DNA of 64,000 nucleotides, from assembly GCA_033964015.1 (NCBI GenBank), contig CM066925.1, positions 8,664,204 to 8,728,203 on the forward strand, given 5' to 3'. The position numbers were made by a program, and so were the translations under genes. Below the pieces are notes generated by a model. It was not told the origin of the DNA and made no database searches. It was given only the letters and a program-made list of their open reading frames with translations. Shown here piece after piece: positions 52,985 through 63,821 of the stretch (positions are counted from its first letter, which is position 1; every line of letters starts with the position of its first letter). This DNA comes from Scolanthus callimorphus. Taxonomy: Eukaryota; Cnidaria; Anthozoa; Actiniaria; Edwardsiidae.

Positions 52985-53335
52985 GACTTACGACAGTGAT
53001 GTCTTTAACAGCAGGGCCGCACTAAACAACTCAAAGTGTTTTCCCGCAAGTTATGTACCTTTATTCAAAGGGTTGCATAACCCTTCCCTTGGGAATGTGA
53101 GGACGCGACGCTAGGAACTTAAGGGTATATGCTTCATCGCTGAATGTCACAATAGCCGCCTTATTTGAATATGAATGGCCCTTTTATTTGATTATGCCTC
53201 GTTCTATTAGAAGACGACTATATGGCATTCAGCGATGAAGCAGATGTGAGACTTACGACAGTGATGACAGTCTTTAAGAGCAGGGCCGCACTAAACAACT
53301 CAGTGATTTCCCACAAGTTATATATCTTTATTTAA
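52985..53335. repeat. Local duplication interrupted by a MITE
   Basis: GACAGTGATG ... AGCAGGGCCGCACTAAACAA is present at 52992-53040 and 53242-53300, and TCAAAGGGTTGCATAACCCT at 53074 returns at 53857. Between the first pair, CTTCATCGCTGAATG (53131) and its inverse (CATTCAGCGATGAAG, 53223) mark a foldback element. Confidence 0.7.
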
Positions 53336-53694
53336 TATACAATCTTCGTTCACTGGACAAAATGTGCGGACCCCATTGGTTAAAACTGATCACGTGAGTT
53401 TCTGTTACCTAGCGACATCAAACGGGGCGAGTGCGTTATTGGTAATAACGCATAAAAATCGTACAGTATTCACTGCAAGTGCAAATCTTTCTTGATTTTA
53501 CAACTTATTAATACTTATCAATAATTTTTATTTATGCTTTCTGTATTTCTGAGCTATCAGGATGCAGTTCATGTACCTAAAATATTCCGAATTCAATTAA
53601 AATACTTGCATTTGAAGTAAAAGTCTATTCAGGCAAACCATTCTGATACTTCTTCACGCAGGTCCACGCCGTGAACTCAGATTGTATATTAAAA

Positions 53695-53851
53695 GTGTTA
53701 GAGATTTTTATTTCGTGTTTTGTTGACAAATACACGCACTTGCTGGCAATACAAAAAAAATATTTTTTTTTCATATTCAAGAATTTATCGTTCATTGTAT
53801 TGCCAGCGCGTGCGTGTATTTCTCAACAAAACACTCATAAAAGTCTCTAAC
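53695..53851. repeat. Hairpin MITE
   Basis: Arms GTGTTAGAGATTTTTATTTC to TTGCTGGCAATAC and the inverted GTATTGCCAGCGCGTGCGTG to AAGTCTCTAAC surround an A/T-rich loop. Confidence 0.8.
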
Positions 53852-54018
53852 CCATAATCAAAGGGTTGCATAACCCTTCCCTTGGGAATGCTAGGACGCG
53901 ACGCTAGCTCCCTTTTGTACTTTTTATAAACGTTTTGTTGACTCACTAGTTTTTTTTATAATAAAATAGAAACTCCTATTAAAGGCTATTAAGTCCATAT
54001 TTACAATTCTAAATAACT

Positions 54019-55049
54019 ACTAGCTGATGCCCGTGAAAAATTCACGGAATGTAAGGGGGAAATTTATTTTACTTAAAGTGTTCTCTGTTTAAAAAAACCG
54101 GGGAAAAATTCACTACGGCCATATGGATGTGGGAAGGGATTCATGATTTCCCCCTTCCATAAACTGCAGGACTTACATTACTAATAACCTCCCATTAGTA
54201 TGAGTACCCCGCCCCACCATAAAAGGATTTTTTTGCACTGGTCTCCCTGATTTTGGTGCGACAAAATCACGCGTGTCCGTCTCTCAAATCGGTCAAAGAA
54301 CCCGTGAAAATCGAAAGCGCAATTTGACTTCGGAATTGTTTGTATGTTTATCATATCTCAGTGAGGGGAGAGAAGAAACAGGTCAAGTAAAAATGTTCTA
54401 AGGAATAATAATTTTTTTTAGTTTATCTTATTTATATTTTTTCGGCTTTATCCCTCGCTTAAAAAATAGATTGAATTAGAACTTAGCCCACAGTGAATCT
54501 TTTCCAACAAAAAACATGCTCACTGGAGGGGTTTCCCCCTTCTCTTCGGGTTGTGTCCTTCGTTTTGCGAGAGAGCCGTCAGGATTTATACTTAGAGAAT
54601 ATTATTCATGACTTTCACGGACTTTGTTTTCTAAATGTGTAATTTCGACTTAGCATGACTTAGCGCGTGCTCCGAGGGAAGCAAGGTAGTGTGTACGTTT
54701 GTTGAAACTTGAATGAAAATTTTTCTCAGCTCAAATCTTTCAAGCTAGAATTATCCCTGCACATTCCTGTATGTAATCTGTAAGAGGTGCTTTCGGCTGC
54801 GCGAACGGAGTTCTTTTTTAGTTTCTGTGGGAGATTTTCAACATGGCGGCGATAGCAGCTTTGTCCCTCGCTTAAGAAATCGCTTGAATTAGAACTTAGC
54901 CCGAGGTGAATCTTTTCCAACAAAAACACGCCTATGGTCCAGATTTCCACCTTCCCTTCGGGTTTGCGAACTTCTTTTGGCGGCACAGCTTCAGGGCTGA
55001 GCGGAGCGAGTGTCGACACGATTTTCCTTACGGTATTAATATATAGATA
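54019..55049. mobile_element. Retroposon-like repeat with internal duplication
   Basis: It begins CTAGCTGATGCCCGTG and ends TATTAATATATAGATATA, a pattern I remember from short retroposons ending in AT-rich tails. GAACTTAGCCC ... TGAATCTTTTCCAACAAAAA occurs at 54480-54515 and 54890-54928. The 130-codon minus frame (54726-55118) runs through it and is not a gene. Class not assigned. Confidence 0.5.
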
Positions 55050-55795
55050 TAATAATCTACTGTATATACAACGAAAAAAAAACAACAACATAAAAATCAA
55101 TTTTACTATGAGATTCACTGTCCCTGTTGCTGGGTAAAAAGCTATACTTCAACTTAACGGAGGTGCTTGCTTTGATGGAATTATCAAGATCGTTCCATAT
55201 CTTGACCGACCAATAATCAAACGATCGCTGCCCGGAAACTGTCCTGAATAAAGGGATGACTAGATCATTTCTGTTGCGCGTTTGTTTGGAGTGGATGGTA
55301 GTTCTCTGTTTTAAATTAGAGCTTAGATACTTCGGTATCTAAGCTGAGATATAACATGATTAGAAATTCGTTTTTTTTTAGTCACAAAGTGAATTTATCT
55401 TGTAGAGATGAGATCTACAATCTAAATGGGCAAGCCACAAGATTTTAAAGCGGAAAAATGGATTCTTCATTACAGGATGTAGTAGCAGCACCAAGAAACT
55501 TTGTAATATTTGACATTTTTGCCGTTCATGTGGCCTTTTCCTGCGAAACGCGAATGGTATTGAACCAAGAAAGCATCGAACGTCTGGGGATTCTAAAAGC
55601 TGAAAGTTCCTGTAGTCCAACGCAACATGGCAACACGCAAGATGATGGCCAGTTGAACGACAAACGCGTTTCCCACTCTTAAGCCTTTTCACTCTGAAAG
55701 AGAGATCAGGCTGATACATTTTATTTATTGAAAATTACTTTTTCAAACAAATAAGAGGCAGTTCGCTAGACCTTTTTTTACATTCGATCAATTTC
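55050..55795. other. No gene seen
   Basis: Frames at 55378-55719 (minus) and 55458-55682 (plus) overlap and have no recognisable domain; the sequence may be a further part of the LINE relic to its right. Confidence 0.4.
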
Positions 55796-55799
55796 AAAT

Positions 55800-56010
55800 T
55801 CAAGTTAGGTTGTGGGAATTTCGAACCCTGTATAACTCTCTGAAAAATATAAGTGTTTGCTTAACGGTAAGCCAGTTGAGGTGGCAGAGTAGTGGAGTGA
55901 CATGTTCAAATTTAGCGGCTCCCGAGAAAGCCTTTTGCAGCTCGTCTGTCACGTGGTTGTACTGGGGAGCAAACAAAAATGAAACGTATCTGATCTGTAA
56001 TCTTTTTACC
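55800..56010 (-). pseudogene. LINE reverse-transcriptase C-terminal fragment
   Basis: On the minus strand the frame gives FEHVTPLLCHLNWLTVKQTL, matching the D-H-I-T-P-x-L-x-x-L-H-W-L-P-V-x-x-R-I segment found after the RT domain of CR1/L2-type LINEs. It is interrupted at 56010 by the MITE and may continue beyond 56409. Confidence 0.6.
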
Positions 56011-56408
56011 CGGGGGGGGGGACTCCCCATATTTTCAGACGGGGGTGCTCGTCCTATCCCTTAGGGTATAAAATTGACATGTGCTATCTCTTAGGGGTGT
56101 TTAAAATCAGCCCTATCCCTAAGGGGGGTCTCAGACCAATCCTTGCCCAGAAATATCTTGCTACTGACACCAGAACCAATATTTACAAAGGAAACTTGGA
56201 TGAAAACCCTAATAGACCTCAAATTGGCTTTTATTTTTTATCTTTTAGGGATAAATTCAGCGTTCGCCACGGCAAATTTGCTTTCTTTTTGGGGTAAATT
56301 TGCTGTTGGCCACACCCATTTTGCTATCCCTTAGGGTCAAAATCAATTTTCCCGACGAGCACCCCCGTCTAAAAAATTGGGAGTCCCCCCCCCCCCCCCC
56401 CCCCTGGG
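56011..56408. mobile_element. MITE inserted in the LINE fragment, 10-bp direct repeats
   Basis: TCTTTTTACC is present at 56001-56010 and 56409-56418. The element has inverted ends: a G run with ACTCCCCATATTTTCAGACG and GGGGTGCTCGTC on the left, the complement (GACGAGCACCCCCGTCTA ... GGGAGT and a C run) on the right. CTATCCCTTAGGG recurs inside. An 8-10-bp target duplication suggests a hAT-type mobiliser. Confidence 0.8.
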
Positions 56409-56419
56409 TCTTTTTACCT

Positions 56420-58130
56420 GCTCTAGACCTTGGTCAATTAACTTCGAATATGCCACGTTATCAATTAAATTTCTTTGCGATAACGTAAACAAGACAACTA
56501 AAAAGTTTGTTTGCCATCCAGTCATGCTCGGTTGATTTACCCTTGGGAATCTAGAGGTCTTTCAAAGGCTCATAGCGAAATAACAAGCACATGACTGATC
56601 AGCTCCAAATTGCCTCTTGCATACAGGAAAACCCCGTAAATAAGAACGTTATGATTTAAGAAGCTGGGGGTGAAATTTAGCATTTAAATACTCCCGTTAG
56701 TATCAGATCCTGTTCCGAGCCTGCAGAGAAAACATGTTCTTATTCAAAAACTACCACTTTATATACAGAACCAGAAGAGAACCATAGTCGACTAATGGGT
56801 GCTATTGTTTTTAACAAACAAGGAAAACATTTTTTAGTGTTGAAATACAAGTGCATTATGTATTTATAAGTAGTGCAATATTTTCCCAATAGTTACACTA
56901 CATGAAAAGCTACCCTGAAATACAAGGGACTGCGCAATAATTATCAGGAGGGGGGGTGAAAATCAAGGGGGGGCATAACTTCAATTTATGCCTTGAAAGA
57001 GGGGAGACAACGTCTATGATTACTCAGTGAATAACGGGGGGGGGGGGGGGTGTCTAATTTTAATATACCAATAACAATAAGAAGATCCAACCTCTGAAAA
57101 TATGTACCATAACTGTCAAAAATGTATATCAACAATAAACCTCTGCAGCCTTGACTTGTCAATTCAACATGGTCACTAAAACGAATTGATAATTAATCAA
57201 ATCATTTTATAGATGCTGTTTTTTGAAGATTTAGTTGGAGAAATGATAGAAACTGCTGAAGTTTTGTCAAAGTTTGGCGAGTGAAAACATGATCTCATGA
57301 TCTTAAATTTTAAGAAAGAATGCTTTCATATTTTTAAAAACAAAGCTTCACATCGCGTAATTAATAGGAATTAAAGGACATATTAAAAGGACATATTATT
57401 ATTAGTGTATATATATAGATATTCATTATTAATATTCTTAGCTTTTAATTAATTATATTGTACATATTTTAACTTTTATTTTGTTTACATAGTAGTTATT
57501 TATTTTATATGCAGATGTAAAGCTTCCATGTAGAGAAACTGCAATAAAATCATTATTATAATTATTATTAAGTCTTAGCCTTCGAATTGACGATTATCAT
57601 CAATCTTCTGACATGTTATTTGACATGCGCGAGTGTCCCACATGATAATCATCAATTCGTTTTGGTGTTCATGTTGGACAATTCTAGGTCCTCGTCGTTT
57701 TTTTTTTTTTTTTTTCAAAACACAAAATAAGAATGCTGAACAGAGCTGATAAAGTTAAGCTTACAGGCAAAGGATGGCAAGCGCAAAACACGTCAGAATG
57801 CCACAAAACAAGCAAATATATAAGTAGTGCAATAAGCGTAAAAAATAAAACAATTACACGTGCATACTGTACTGACTGAAAAAAGTACGAAACAAAGTCC
57901 TGATCATACGATATCGTCTACAGTAAAATGTATGAAACAGAACCCCACTCTAACGGCATAGTTGGTCAAACGATATTGCCTGTTTTTACGATAAAAATAT
58001 TGGGACCCGCGGCCCAAGCGTAAATTAGTTCCCTCTACAACGATACGGTCTATGTCGTATGGTAAAGAAAAAGTAGAACACAAAACTTAGCCGTATTACA
58101 AAGCGTTATTTCTGAATCTATGGATTAACC
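56420..58130. other. No gene seen; LINE-like tail near 57480-57575
   Basis: GCAGATGTAAAGCTTCCATG ... AATAAAATCATTATTATAATTATTATT looks like a LINE 3' tail on the plus strand. G runs at 56950 and 57035 and a T run at 57700 are length-unreliable. No coding frame is supported. Confidence 0.45.
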
Positions 58131-58131
58131 G

Positions 58132-58506
58132 TACAGTAAAAACCCGCATAAAAGAACAAGTGGATAAAGAACACTCAGGGTGTCTTAATTTGGTCAAAAG
58201 AAGAACACCTGTTACATAAGAACACATGCAGCCTGAAAAATGAAAATTGTTCTTGTATAAAATGATGGCTGCTAGTTAGATTCGAGGAAAGTAATCTAGT
58301 GTGGTACATCCAGATCAATATAATGTGCTAGACTATTGCACACAGAGTCTAAAGCATGTACTGTATTTAGGGTACATTTAGCAATTGTTTTTAAGAACAC
58401 CTTCAGAACATTTTCAGACTGTTTTTGCATAAAACACCCAATGTATAAGAACAAACTCAGCCTGAATCCCCAAAACACCTGTTCTTTTATGCGGGTTTCT
58501 ACTGTA
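58132..58506. mobile_element. MITE with TACAGTARAAACCCGCATAA ends
   Basis: TACAGTAAAAACCCGCATAA followed by AAGAACAAGTG is matched inverted by CACCTGTTCTTTTATGCGGG and TTTCTACTGTA. Both ends are TA. No ORF. Confidence 0.85.
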
Positions 58507-58549
58507 TTGCAGTAAATATTATTATAATTGCTTTATGTCGTTAAAACGG

Positions 58550-58745
58550 GTGGGAGGCCCTGTTTATATGGAGATACTTGGCTCCGGTGTAGCCGGGTGA
58601 CCCGTCTGGTGCATGCGAGCCAGCTTCGATACATTTCTCTAGAAAGAGTTATGGACTGCTGACGGAGAAAAGAGCTCGTTCGGCTAGGCGGGTCACCCGC
58701 CTGCCTTCGCCAAGCTCTATCCATATAACAAGGGCCGTAGTCCTG
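58550..58745. repeat. Foldback element with GGGTGACCCG arms
   Basis: GGCCCTGTTTATATGGAGAT ... CCGGGTGACCCGTC is mirrored by GGCGGGTCACCCGCC ... ATCCATATAACAAGGGCC. Confidence 0.75.
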
Positions 58746-59110
58746 AGTTTCAAGGTATTTCGAGGTACTTCCGTCGAAGGAAGTCGGACTTCCCGGGAAG
58801 GTTGCGTGACAAGCCTTGTACAAAACAGTACACTGGAGTGGACCGTGGACGTATTTATACGGCGACATTTTGAGTCTTGATAAAAATAATATAAGTGACA
58901 AGTAACACTTTATGGATAAATAACAGGAATTTGTATCTTTTGCCTTTGGTTTTTTTAATGTTTAACTACAGCAACGTATGTCGTTATTTGCGCGCCAATT
59001 CACACATGGCTGACCCCAAATGTCAACACCGCGTGAAGCTGAGCTCAGTTGGATTACAAAAGCAAATCGGTAAATGTATAGCACACAATAGGCCACGCAT
59101 TCTGATTTGC

Positions 59111-59117
59111 TATAAAA
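59111..59117 (+). promoter_or_regulatory. TATA box of the secreted-protein gene
   Basis: TATAAAA lies about 120 bases before the ATG at 59233; transcription would then begin near 59140 and leave a 5' UTR of roughly 90 bases without upstream ATG in a strong context. Position and sequence only. Confidence 0.45.
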
Positions 59118-59232
59118 TCGATTAATGCAATCAAATGCAGTAACAGTATAGCCTCTTGCTGCTGGGGGGCTAGCGTGTTATTCCAGTTATCGCTAACATT
59201 CAGCGTCTGCAGACTGTAGAACAAGGACCAAT

Positions 59233-59362
59233 ATGAAATTGCTGTGGGTTTTTGTTTTATTCTCGGCCTCAGCGACTGCAGTGAATGCAAAGCCATGGTC
59301 AGATATGGCCGATGAAGATCTCAAGAGCGTGGAAAAAGGAATAAGTCTCGATACTCTCAAAA
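59233..59362 (+). CDS. Secreted-protein exon 1
   Basis: ATG at 59233 in the context CCAATATGA; 43 codons plus one base before a GTAAGTGC donor. A frame that stays open to 59430 is intron read-through. Confidence 0.7.
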
Positions 59363-62327
59363 GTAAGTGCAAACGATGCTGTTTTATTTCAGGGACGTCT
59401 GCTCTCCCGGTTTTATCTTATTTATTTTAGTCTCAAGATTTTTCACTCCTGTCTCCGAGAGAATCTCCCGGTTTTCATAATTGGAATTTTCACGTATAAC
59501 ATTTGTATTTCGTCTGAAATCCCAAGATTTTTTCCTAAATTCTTAATTTCTAGGGTTCTGTTATTATTTAGAGTATGGGGTACGAAATTAACGTTCAAAT
59601 AATTATGTCAGTTTGAACATTTCACCTCGACAGTTTAGATTAAGCGTCAATAAATTGCAAAAAGTGCATTGAATACCTACGCTGTCAGGCTTGTATATAT
59701 TGGTAGTAAAAAAACAACTGAAGATTTTTCAAGAGGACAAAGAATTAGCGTTAAACCTAAAAAAAGCACAAATTGATGCCGAAAATACTTGTTGATCTTT
59801 AATGAGTCAAAGAAGCCGAGAATTAATCAGATTTACCCTTCAAATTGTTCATCAAGAAAATTCCTCCAGTCTTTTAAACGTTAGGGGTTTTAGTGTTTTT
59901 TTCCGCCGCCGTTGATTTTGTTTGGTTTTCGGCGGGAACTGTAACGGTTTTCTGCTTCATATAATACGCTCCACATGTTAGCGCTTGGCTGCGGTCAGGC
60001 AGACGGCCAAATAACTTTTATTCATGTCAAGATTATGTTTACTCGAAGTCTATTGTCTGGGCAATTAAAGAAGCATTAAAAAGATTTGTATCTTTTCGCT
60101 GCCTTTCCGTAGAAATGCGATTTCATTGAACGGCAATTAACAATTGAATCGGGGGGCAGGGAAGCGGAAATTTCAAAGGGAAAAGTAAAAAAAATATTTT
60201 TATCTGAAAAGTGTACTGGATCGATTGATCATTTGTGTCTAGTCCCTGCGTGGAACGTTTTTGATTAGCTGAATTTTCCCGACATGTTTGGCGTGCGCGG
60301 TTATCCACAGGAAGCCCGTCAACAACAAACATTTATTATGCCCTCTGAGATTATATAAGGACAAGTTTAAGAAAGGCAGCAGCCGAGGTCAAGCGGAAAC
60401 TGTGAATATTTTATAATTTATCTATGAATTTGCAGATTACGAAGGAAGCTTTTCTTATTTTGTAAGAAAATTTTAAAAAGCGAAAAGGTACATATAGTTT
60501 ACTTCATAGAAAGTGCGGCGTACGGGATTATATTCACGAGTTGTTTGTGTCAAAACACGAACGAGCGAGTCTTCGAGCGAGTGAATTAATCCCGTACAAA
60601 GCACTTTCTATGGTGTGAGCTATTTATTACACCTATCACGATAATTTTCATTGAAATAACGCATAAATTGGAAAGATCAACTCACACAATAATGAAGCGG
60701 CAAAAAGCCAAAATGCAAGTTTACTAGCAAATAGTTTAATAATCTTAGTAGATCTAAGTTCTCAATCTAAGACCCTAAGTCCTCAAATACTTGAAATATA
60801 GTGCAAAAAAGAATACACTAGTAAAAGTAATGTAAATATGATGTCAGTAAATAGGATAAAGTTTCATCTAGTCACTGTCCGATTCTATGACAAAGCGACG
60901 TGTCTTTTTGGGAGTTGGAGAATGCAATGACAAAGTTGGACTTTGGTTTACGGCATTTACAGAAATGTTAAAAGTTCCTCCCTGAATCAAGGCGCCTTGG
61001 AAAAGAGTCAATGGCTGCTGTGTTGTGGACTCCTGTACTGTTTTACTTTCATTCAGAGTCAAAGCATTGGAAACACCTACTTGGTAGCCTGATGACCCAG
61101 GCGCTCCGGGGTAGTCACCACTCAGAATATGTGAGATGTTTCTCTGTTGTCGCTCGGACAAATTGCTGTAGTTGTTGAGGCTTTGTACGTTCTTGTGGCC
61201 AGATACTTGCATAATATGCGTAGGAGGTACTCCTTGGTCATTCAGTTTTTGGATCATTCTTTTCCTCCCGCTATGATTAGTAAGATTTCTAGCATCCAAA
61301 CCAGCTTTCTCTGCCATCGTTTTCATGAGTGAGTTGAGTTTATTTACTCCCATCGGAGCTGTCTTGAACCATGGTTTTGTAGTTACGGCTTTTGTTGTAT
61401 GATTGACTGCTAAATAAAACGGGCTATCCGGAGTCTTCATTTGATCTGGCCTTTTAGATGCATATAGGTCATACGCCCTGACGGGATCTCTTTCGCTACC
61501 TTCGACAGCAAACATTTTAGCCTTTACTGGACGGGAATCTTTAGGATCTGCTCCGGTTCTTGTCTTAGTCTGACGTTCGTTATGCTCCAGAAAAACTGTC
61601 CCGTCTGCTGCAGTTTTTCTCTCAACATCACCCCATTTCATGTCCCTGTGTTCTTGACAGCCCCTCAGTCCAAAGAACTGCGTATTGTTCAACCACATTG
61701 TGTTTATGAGAGCCTCAGGAGAAGAGCAGCCAAGTAAACTTTTGCCATAAAGAATGTCAACTTCCTCATCTGCTAGCATACGTGCGGCATTTGGTTTGTT
61801 TCCTTTCCCTTCTTTCTTTAGTTCTTTTTGCTTCGCGACTAACACTTCTTTTGTTTTTCGGAACTCTTTTCCTTCCATAATGCTTGAAGGGTAGTCCTTC
61901 TTTCTTAGATGACGATCAAAGCTTGAAACAAAAGACCTGAGAGATGTGGGTTCGTATTGTTCTCCGTCTTTTTTACGGATTTTCTTTGAGAAAATTGGCG
62001 ATCAACACGTCGAGCTCTTTCACATCTATACTTTCTATCTCTCTCAGCTCGTTTTTACACGAAACTAAAAAGTTTTTCAACAACGAGACATCTCTCTGTG
62101 TCTTGCTTATAGTGTTCTTGTTTTCTTGTTGCTGTACGAAGTCTTCTAGAGAGCAACCAGCCGACACAAATCTAGAGTTTTCCTTCGTCCCCGCCATGAT
62201 TTTCTCAAGAAAAAATTGGAGGCGCCGTCCCTAAAATTAGCCGCCAGATCTGGGAAGCCAATTTCAGTGCTTGACTCTGATTGGTTAAAAGCGTCTACGC
62301 TTCTGCTGATTGGTTATACCTCCACAC

Positions 62328-62363
<36 letters not shown>

Positions 62364-63821
62364 CAACTTTTTTCACATGTAGAAATACTAGCGTATGTAT
62401 TTCTACAAATGAGCTTTATGCAATAAAATTATCGTGATACGTATAATAAAATAAGTTCTGAAATGATATCGTGCTACACGCCTAACTGCATGACTTTCAA
62501 GATTGCAAGATTGATTGTGAAACAATTTCATTTCTCCTCAGTAAATTTCTTTGCGTTGTTGATCATTTTCCCTCAACCCTCCCCGCTCCAACTAAAATAA
62601 TAAGCGGTGGACAATTAAAAAAGCGTGGGGGGTTGGAGGCGTTCTTCAACTTGCCCGAGCTTTTCCTTTTTCCCCAAGAATTTAGAGTGTACGAGTGTTT
62701 TCCCAAATTTCGTCTGTGAAAACGAGCGCGTGAAAAAAAACGAGCGCTCCTTTCTGGTGTTTCACGCGCTCATTTTCACAAGCTCGTTTCCACGCGCTCA
62801 TTTTCACGCGCTTATTTTCACGCGCTCGTTTTCACGCGCTCATTTTCACGCGCTCATTTTCACGCGCTCATTTTCACGCGCTCGTTTTCACGCGCTCATT
62901 TTCACGCGCTCGTTTTCGCAGACGTTCGCCAAAGAAGGGACTGCAAGCAGTCTACTTTTAAAAGCAAATAAAAAACTCTTGGATTCGCATCGATATTATT
63001 TAACAATTATTTATGGTAACCATGTGCCTTTTCCCAATATCACAGTTTAACATCCGATTATTTTTAGCGAGCGTGGATGATGATATCCCGATAACAGACG
63101 AAAGCATCGAAGCTATCGCAAGAAGAGGTAAACACCTTAATGGCCCGGGAGGGGGGGAGGGGAGGGGGCTTGTTTAATTCTGTGACTCGTAGAGGGGGCA
63201 CTAATTAGGGAGACAAAATTCCAAGGCTTATGGAATTTCACCCAGCTTTGATAAATTATTACAGTATACAAGAAACGTATAAGTGAGTTGAAACGTGTAA
63301 CAGCGCGACAACCTGCAAACAATTCGCGATCAATAAACACCATATTTGGAAAACAGATTCTTCGATTAGCCAATCAAGAACGGGAGATGATTCGTCATGT
63401 TTTCTAAAATTAACTCGCGCGAATTCACCACAACAGAACTCACTGCAAAATGAGTTGAGAACTGTTTCACTTCCATGCTCAAAGCCCATCAAAAATAAGG
63501 TTTGAAAGCTGCCATGAAGATTTTGCAGAATATCGTCTGATTTAGCCAACTCGGGACTGCTTCCCTCGTCGGCTAAGTATCAGACGATATTCTGCGCAAT
63601 CTCGCAGGATAATGGTTAAATATCTGCACTCAACTTTGACTTTATATGGTAAAATGACGTCACCGTTGTATAATCATGCAATTTATTTGTTGATTCAGAT
63701 TACGAGTCGGCTCATGGACGGATACTCGCTGTCAACATGGCGCACGTCAAGAAGCGCCAGCAGGACGCTGCAAATAGCAAAGACAATAATGCATGGGAAC
63801 ATGTAGAGGAAGTGAACGAAG
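59233..63821 (+). CDS. Secreted protein precursor, three exons seen, 3' part outside window
   Basis: Exons 59233-59362, 63068-63127 and 63699-63821 join in phase (1, 1, then 1 out) into at least 104 residues. Residues 1-19 are a signal peptide (MKLLWVFVLFSASATAVNA). The rest is hydrophilic: KPWSDMADEDLKSVEKG, then SVDDDIPITDESIEAIARR (RR at 62-63), then YESAHGRILAVNMAHV and KKR at 81-83 followed by QQDAANSKDNNAWEHVEE. Dibasic sites suggest a processed propeptide or prohormone, but I do not recognise the family and name no function. All three splice donors are GTAAGT, GTAAAC and GTAACT; acceptors are TTTTTAG and TGATTCAG. The 3.7-kb first intron contains a recombinase element on the opposite strand. 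Confidence 0.65.
59365..60500. other. Intron sequence, no feature seen
   Basis: First part of the long first intron; AT-rich, a minus frame at 60123-60332 without domain. Confidence 0.45.
60504..60613. repeat. Foldback repeat
   Basis: CATAGAAAGTGCGGCGTACG and GGATT are mirrored by AATCCCGTAC and AAGCACTTTCTATG, with ACGAACGAGCGAGTCTTCGA in the loop. Confidence 0.8.
60620..62455. mobile_element. Recombinase-bearing element with imperfect inverted flanks
   Basis: CTATCACGATAATTTTCATTG with flanking TATTTATTACAC and GCATAAA (60620-60668) is alignable, inverted, with 62415-62455 (GCAATAAAATTATCGTGATA and CGTATAATAAAATA). The block between holds the tyrosine recombinase. Cryptons are not known for inverted ends, so these could belong to a host MITE pair; limits are tentative. 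Confidence 0.4.
60868..62197 (-). pseudogene. Crypton-like tyrosine recombinase with one frameshift
   Basis: The longer frame (60868-61878, open further up to about 61985) has the tyrosine-recombinase residues in order: R72 in FGLRGCQEHRD, H202-x-x-R205 in TNHSGRKRM, H228 in MQVSGHKNVQ and Y237 in SLNNYSNL. It starts in a context that continues upstream as RKKDGEQYEPTSLRSF. The N-terminal frame (62197-61973, MAGTKENSRFVSAGCSLEDF to VLIANFLKE) is one base out; removing one A in the AAAGAAAAT run near 61980 would join them, giving a SAM-like core-binding domain plus the catalytic domain, about 440 residues. This fits Crypton/DUF3504-type recombinases such as those behind KCTD1 or ZMYM2 domains. 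All catalytic residues are intact, so the frameshift is either recent or a sequence error. Confidence 0.7.
62460..62750. other. Intron sequence, no feature seen
   Basis: AT-rich sequence between the recombinase block and the minisatellite. Confidence 0.4.
62752..62922. repeat. 14-bp minisatellite (TTTTCACGCGCTCA)n
   Basis: About eleven copies of a 14-base unit, alternating CTCA and CTCG ends, lie in intron 1 of the secreted-protein gene. The frame 62625-63050 owes its length to this repeat (42-base superperiod). Confidence 0.93.
63068..63127 (+). CDS. Secreted-protein exon 2
   Basis: Sixty bases between TTATTTTTAG and GTAAAC; acidic peptide SVDDDIPITDESIEAIARR. Length is a multiple of three, so the exon is skippable without frame loss. 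Confidence 0.6.
63523..63600. repeat. Foldback repeat in intron 2 of the secreted-protein gene
   Basis: GCAGAATATCGTCTGATTTAGCC is mirrored by GGCTAAGTATCAGACGATATTCTGC around CTGCTTCCCTCG. Confidence 0.8.
63699..63821 (+). CDS. Secreted-protein exon 3
   Basis: 123 bases between TTGTTGATTCAG and GTAACT; the split Asp codon forms with exon 2. Forty further codons are open and polar. Confidence 0.65.

Noticed and set aside
54726..55118. 130-codon minus-strand frame
   Set aside because: It lies across a retroposon-like repeat with an internal duplication and shows no domain.
61973..62197. Separate small gene upstream of the recombinase
   Set aside because: Its peptide is the N-terminal recombinase domain; one base in an A run separates the frames.
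62625..63050. 141-codon frame with a repeated FHALIFTRSFSRA peptide
   Set aside because: The peptide repeat is the translation of the 14-bp minisatellite inside an intron.
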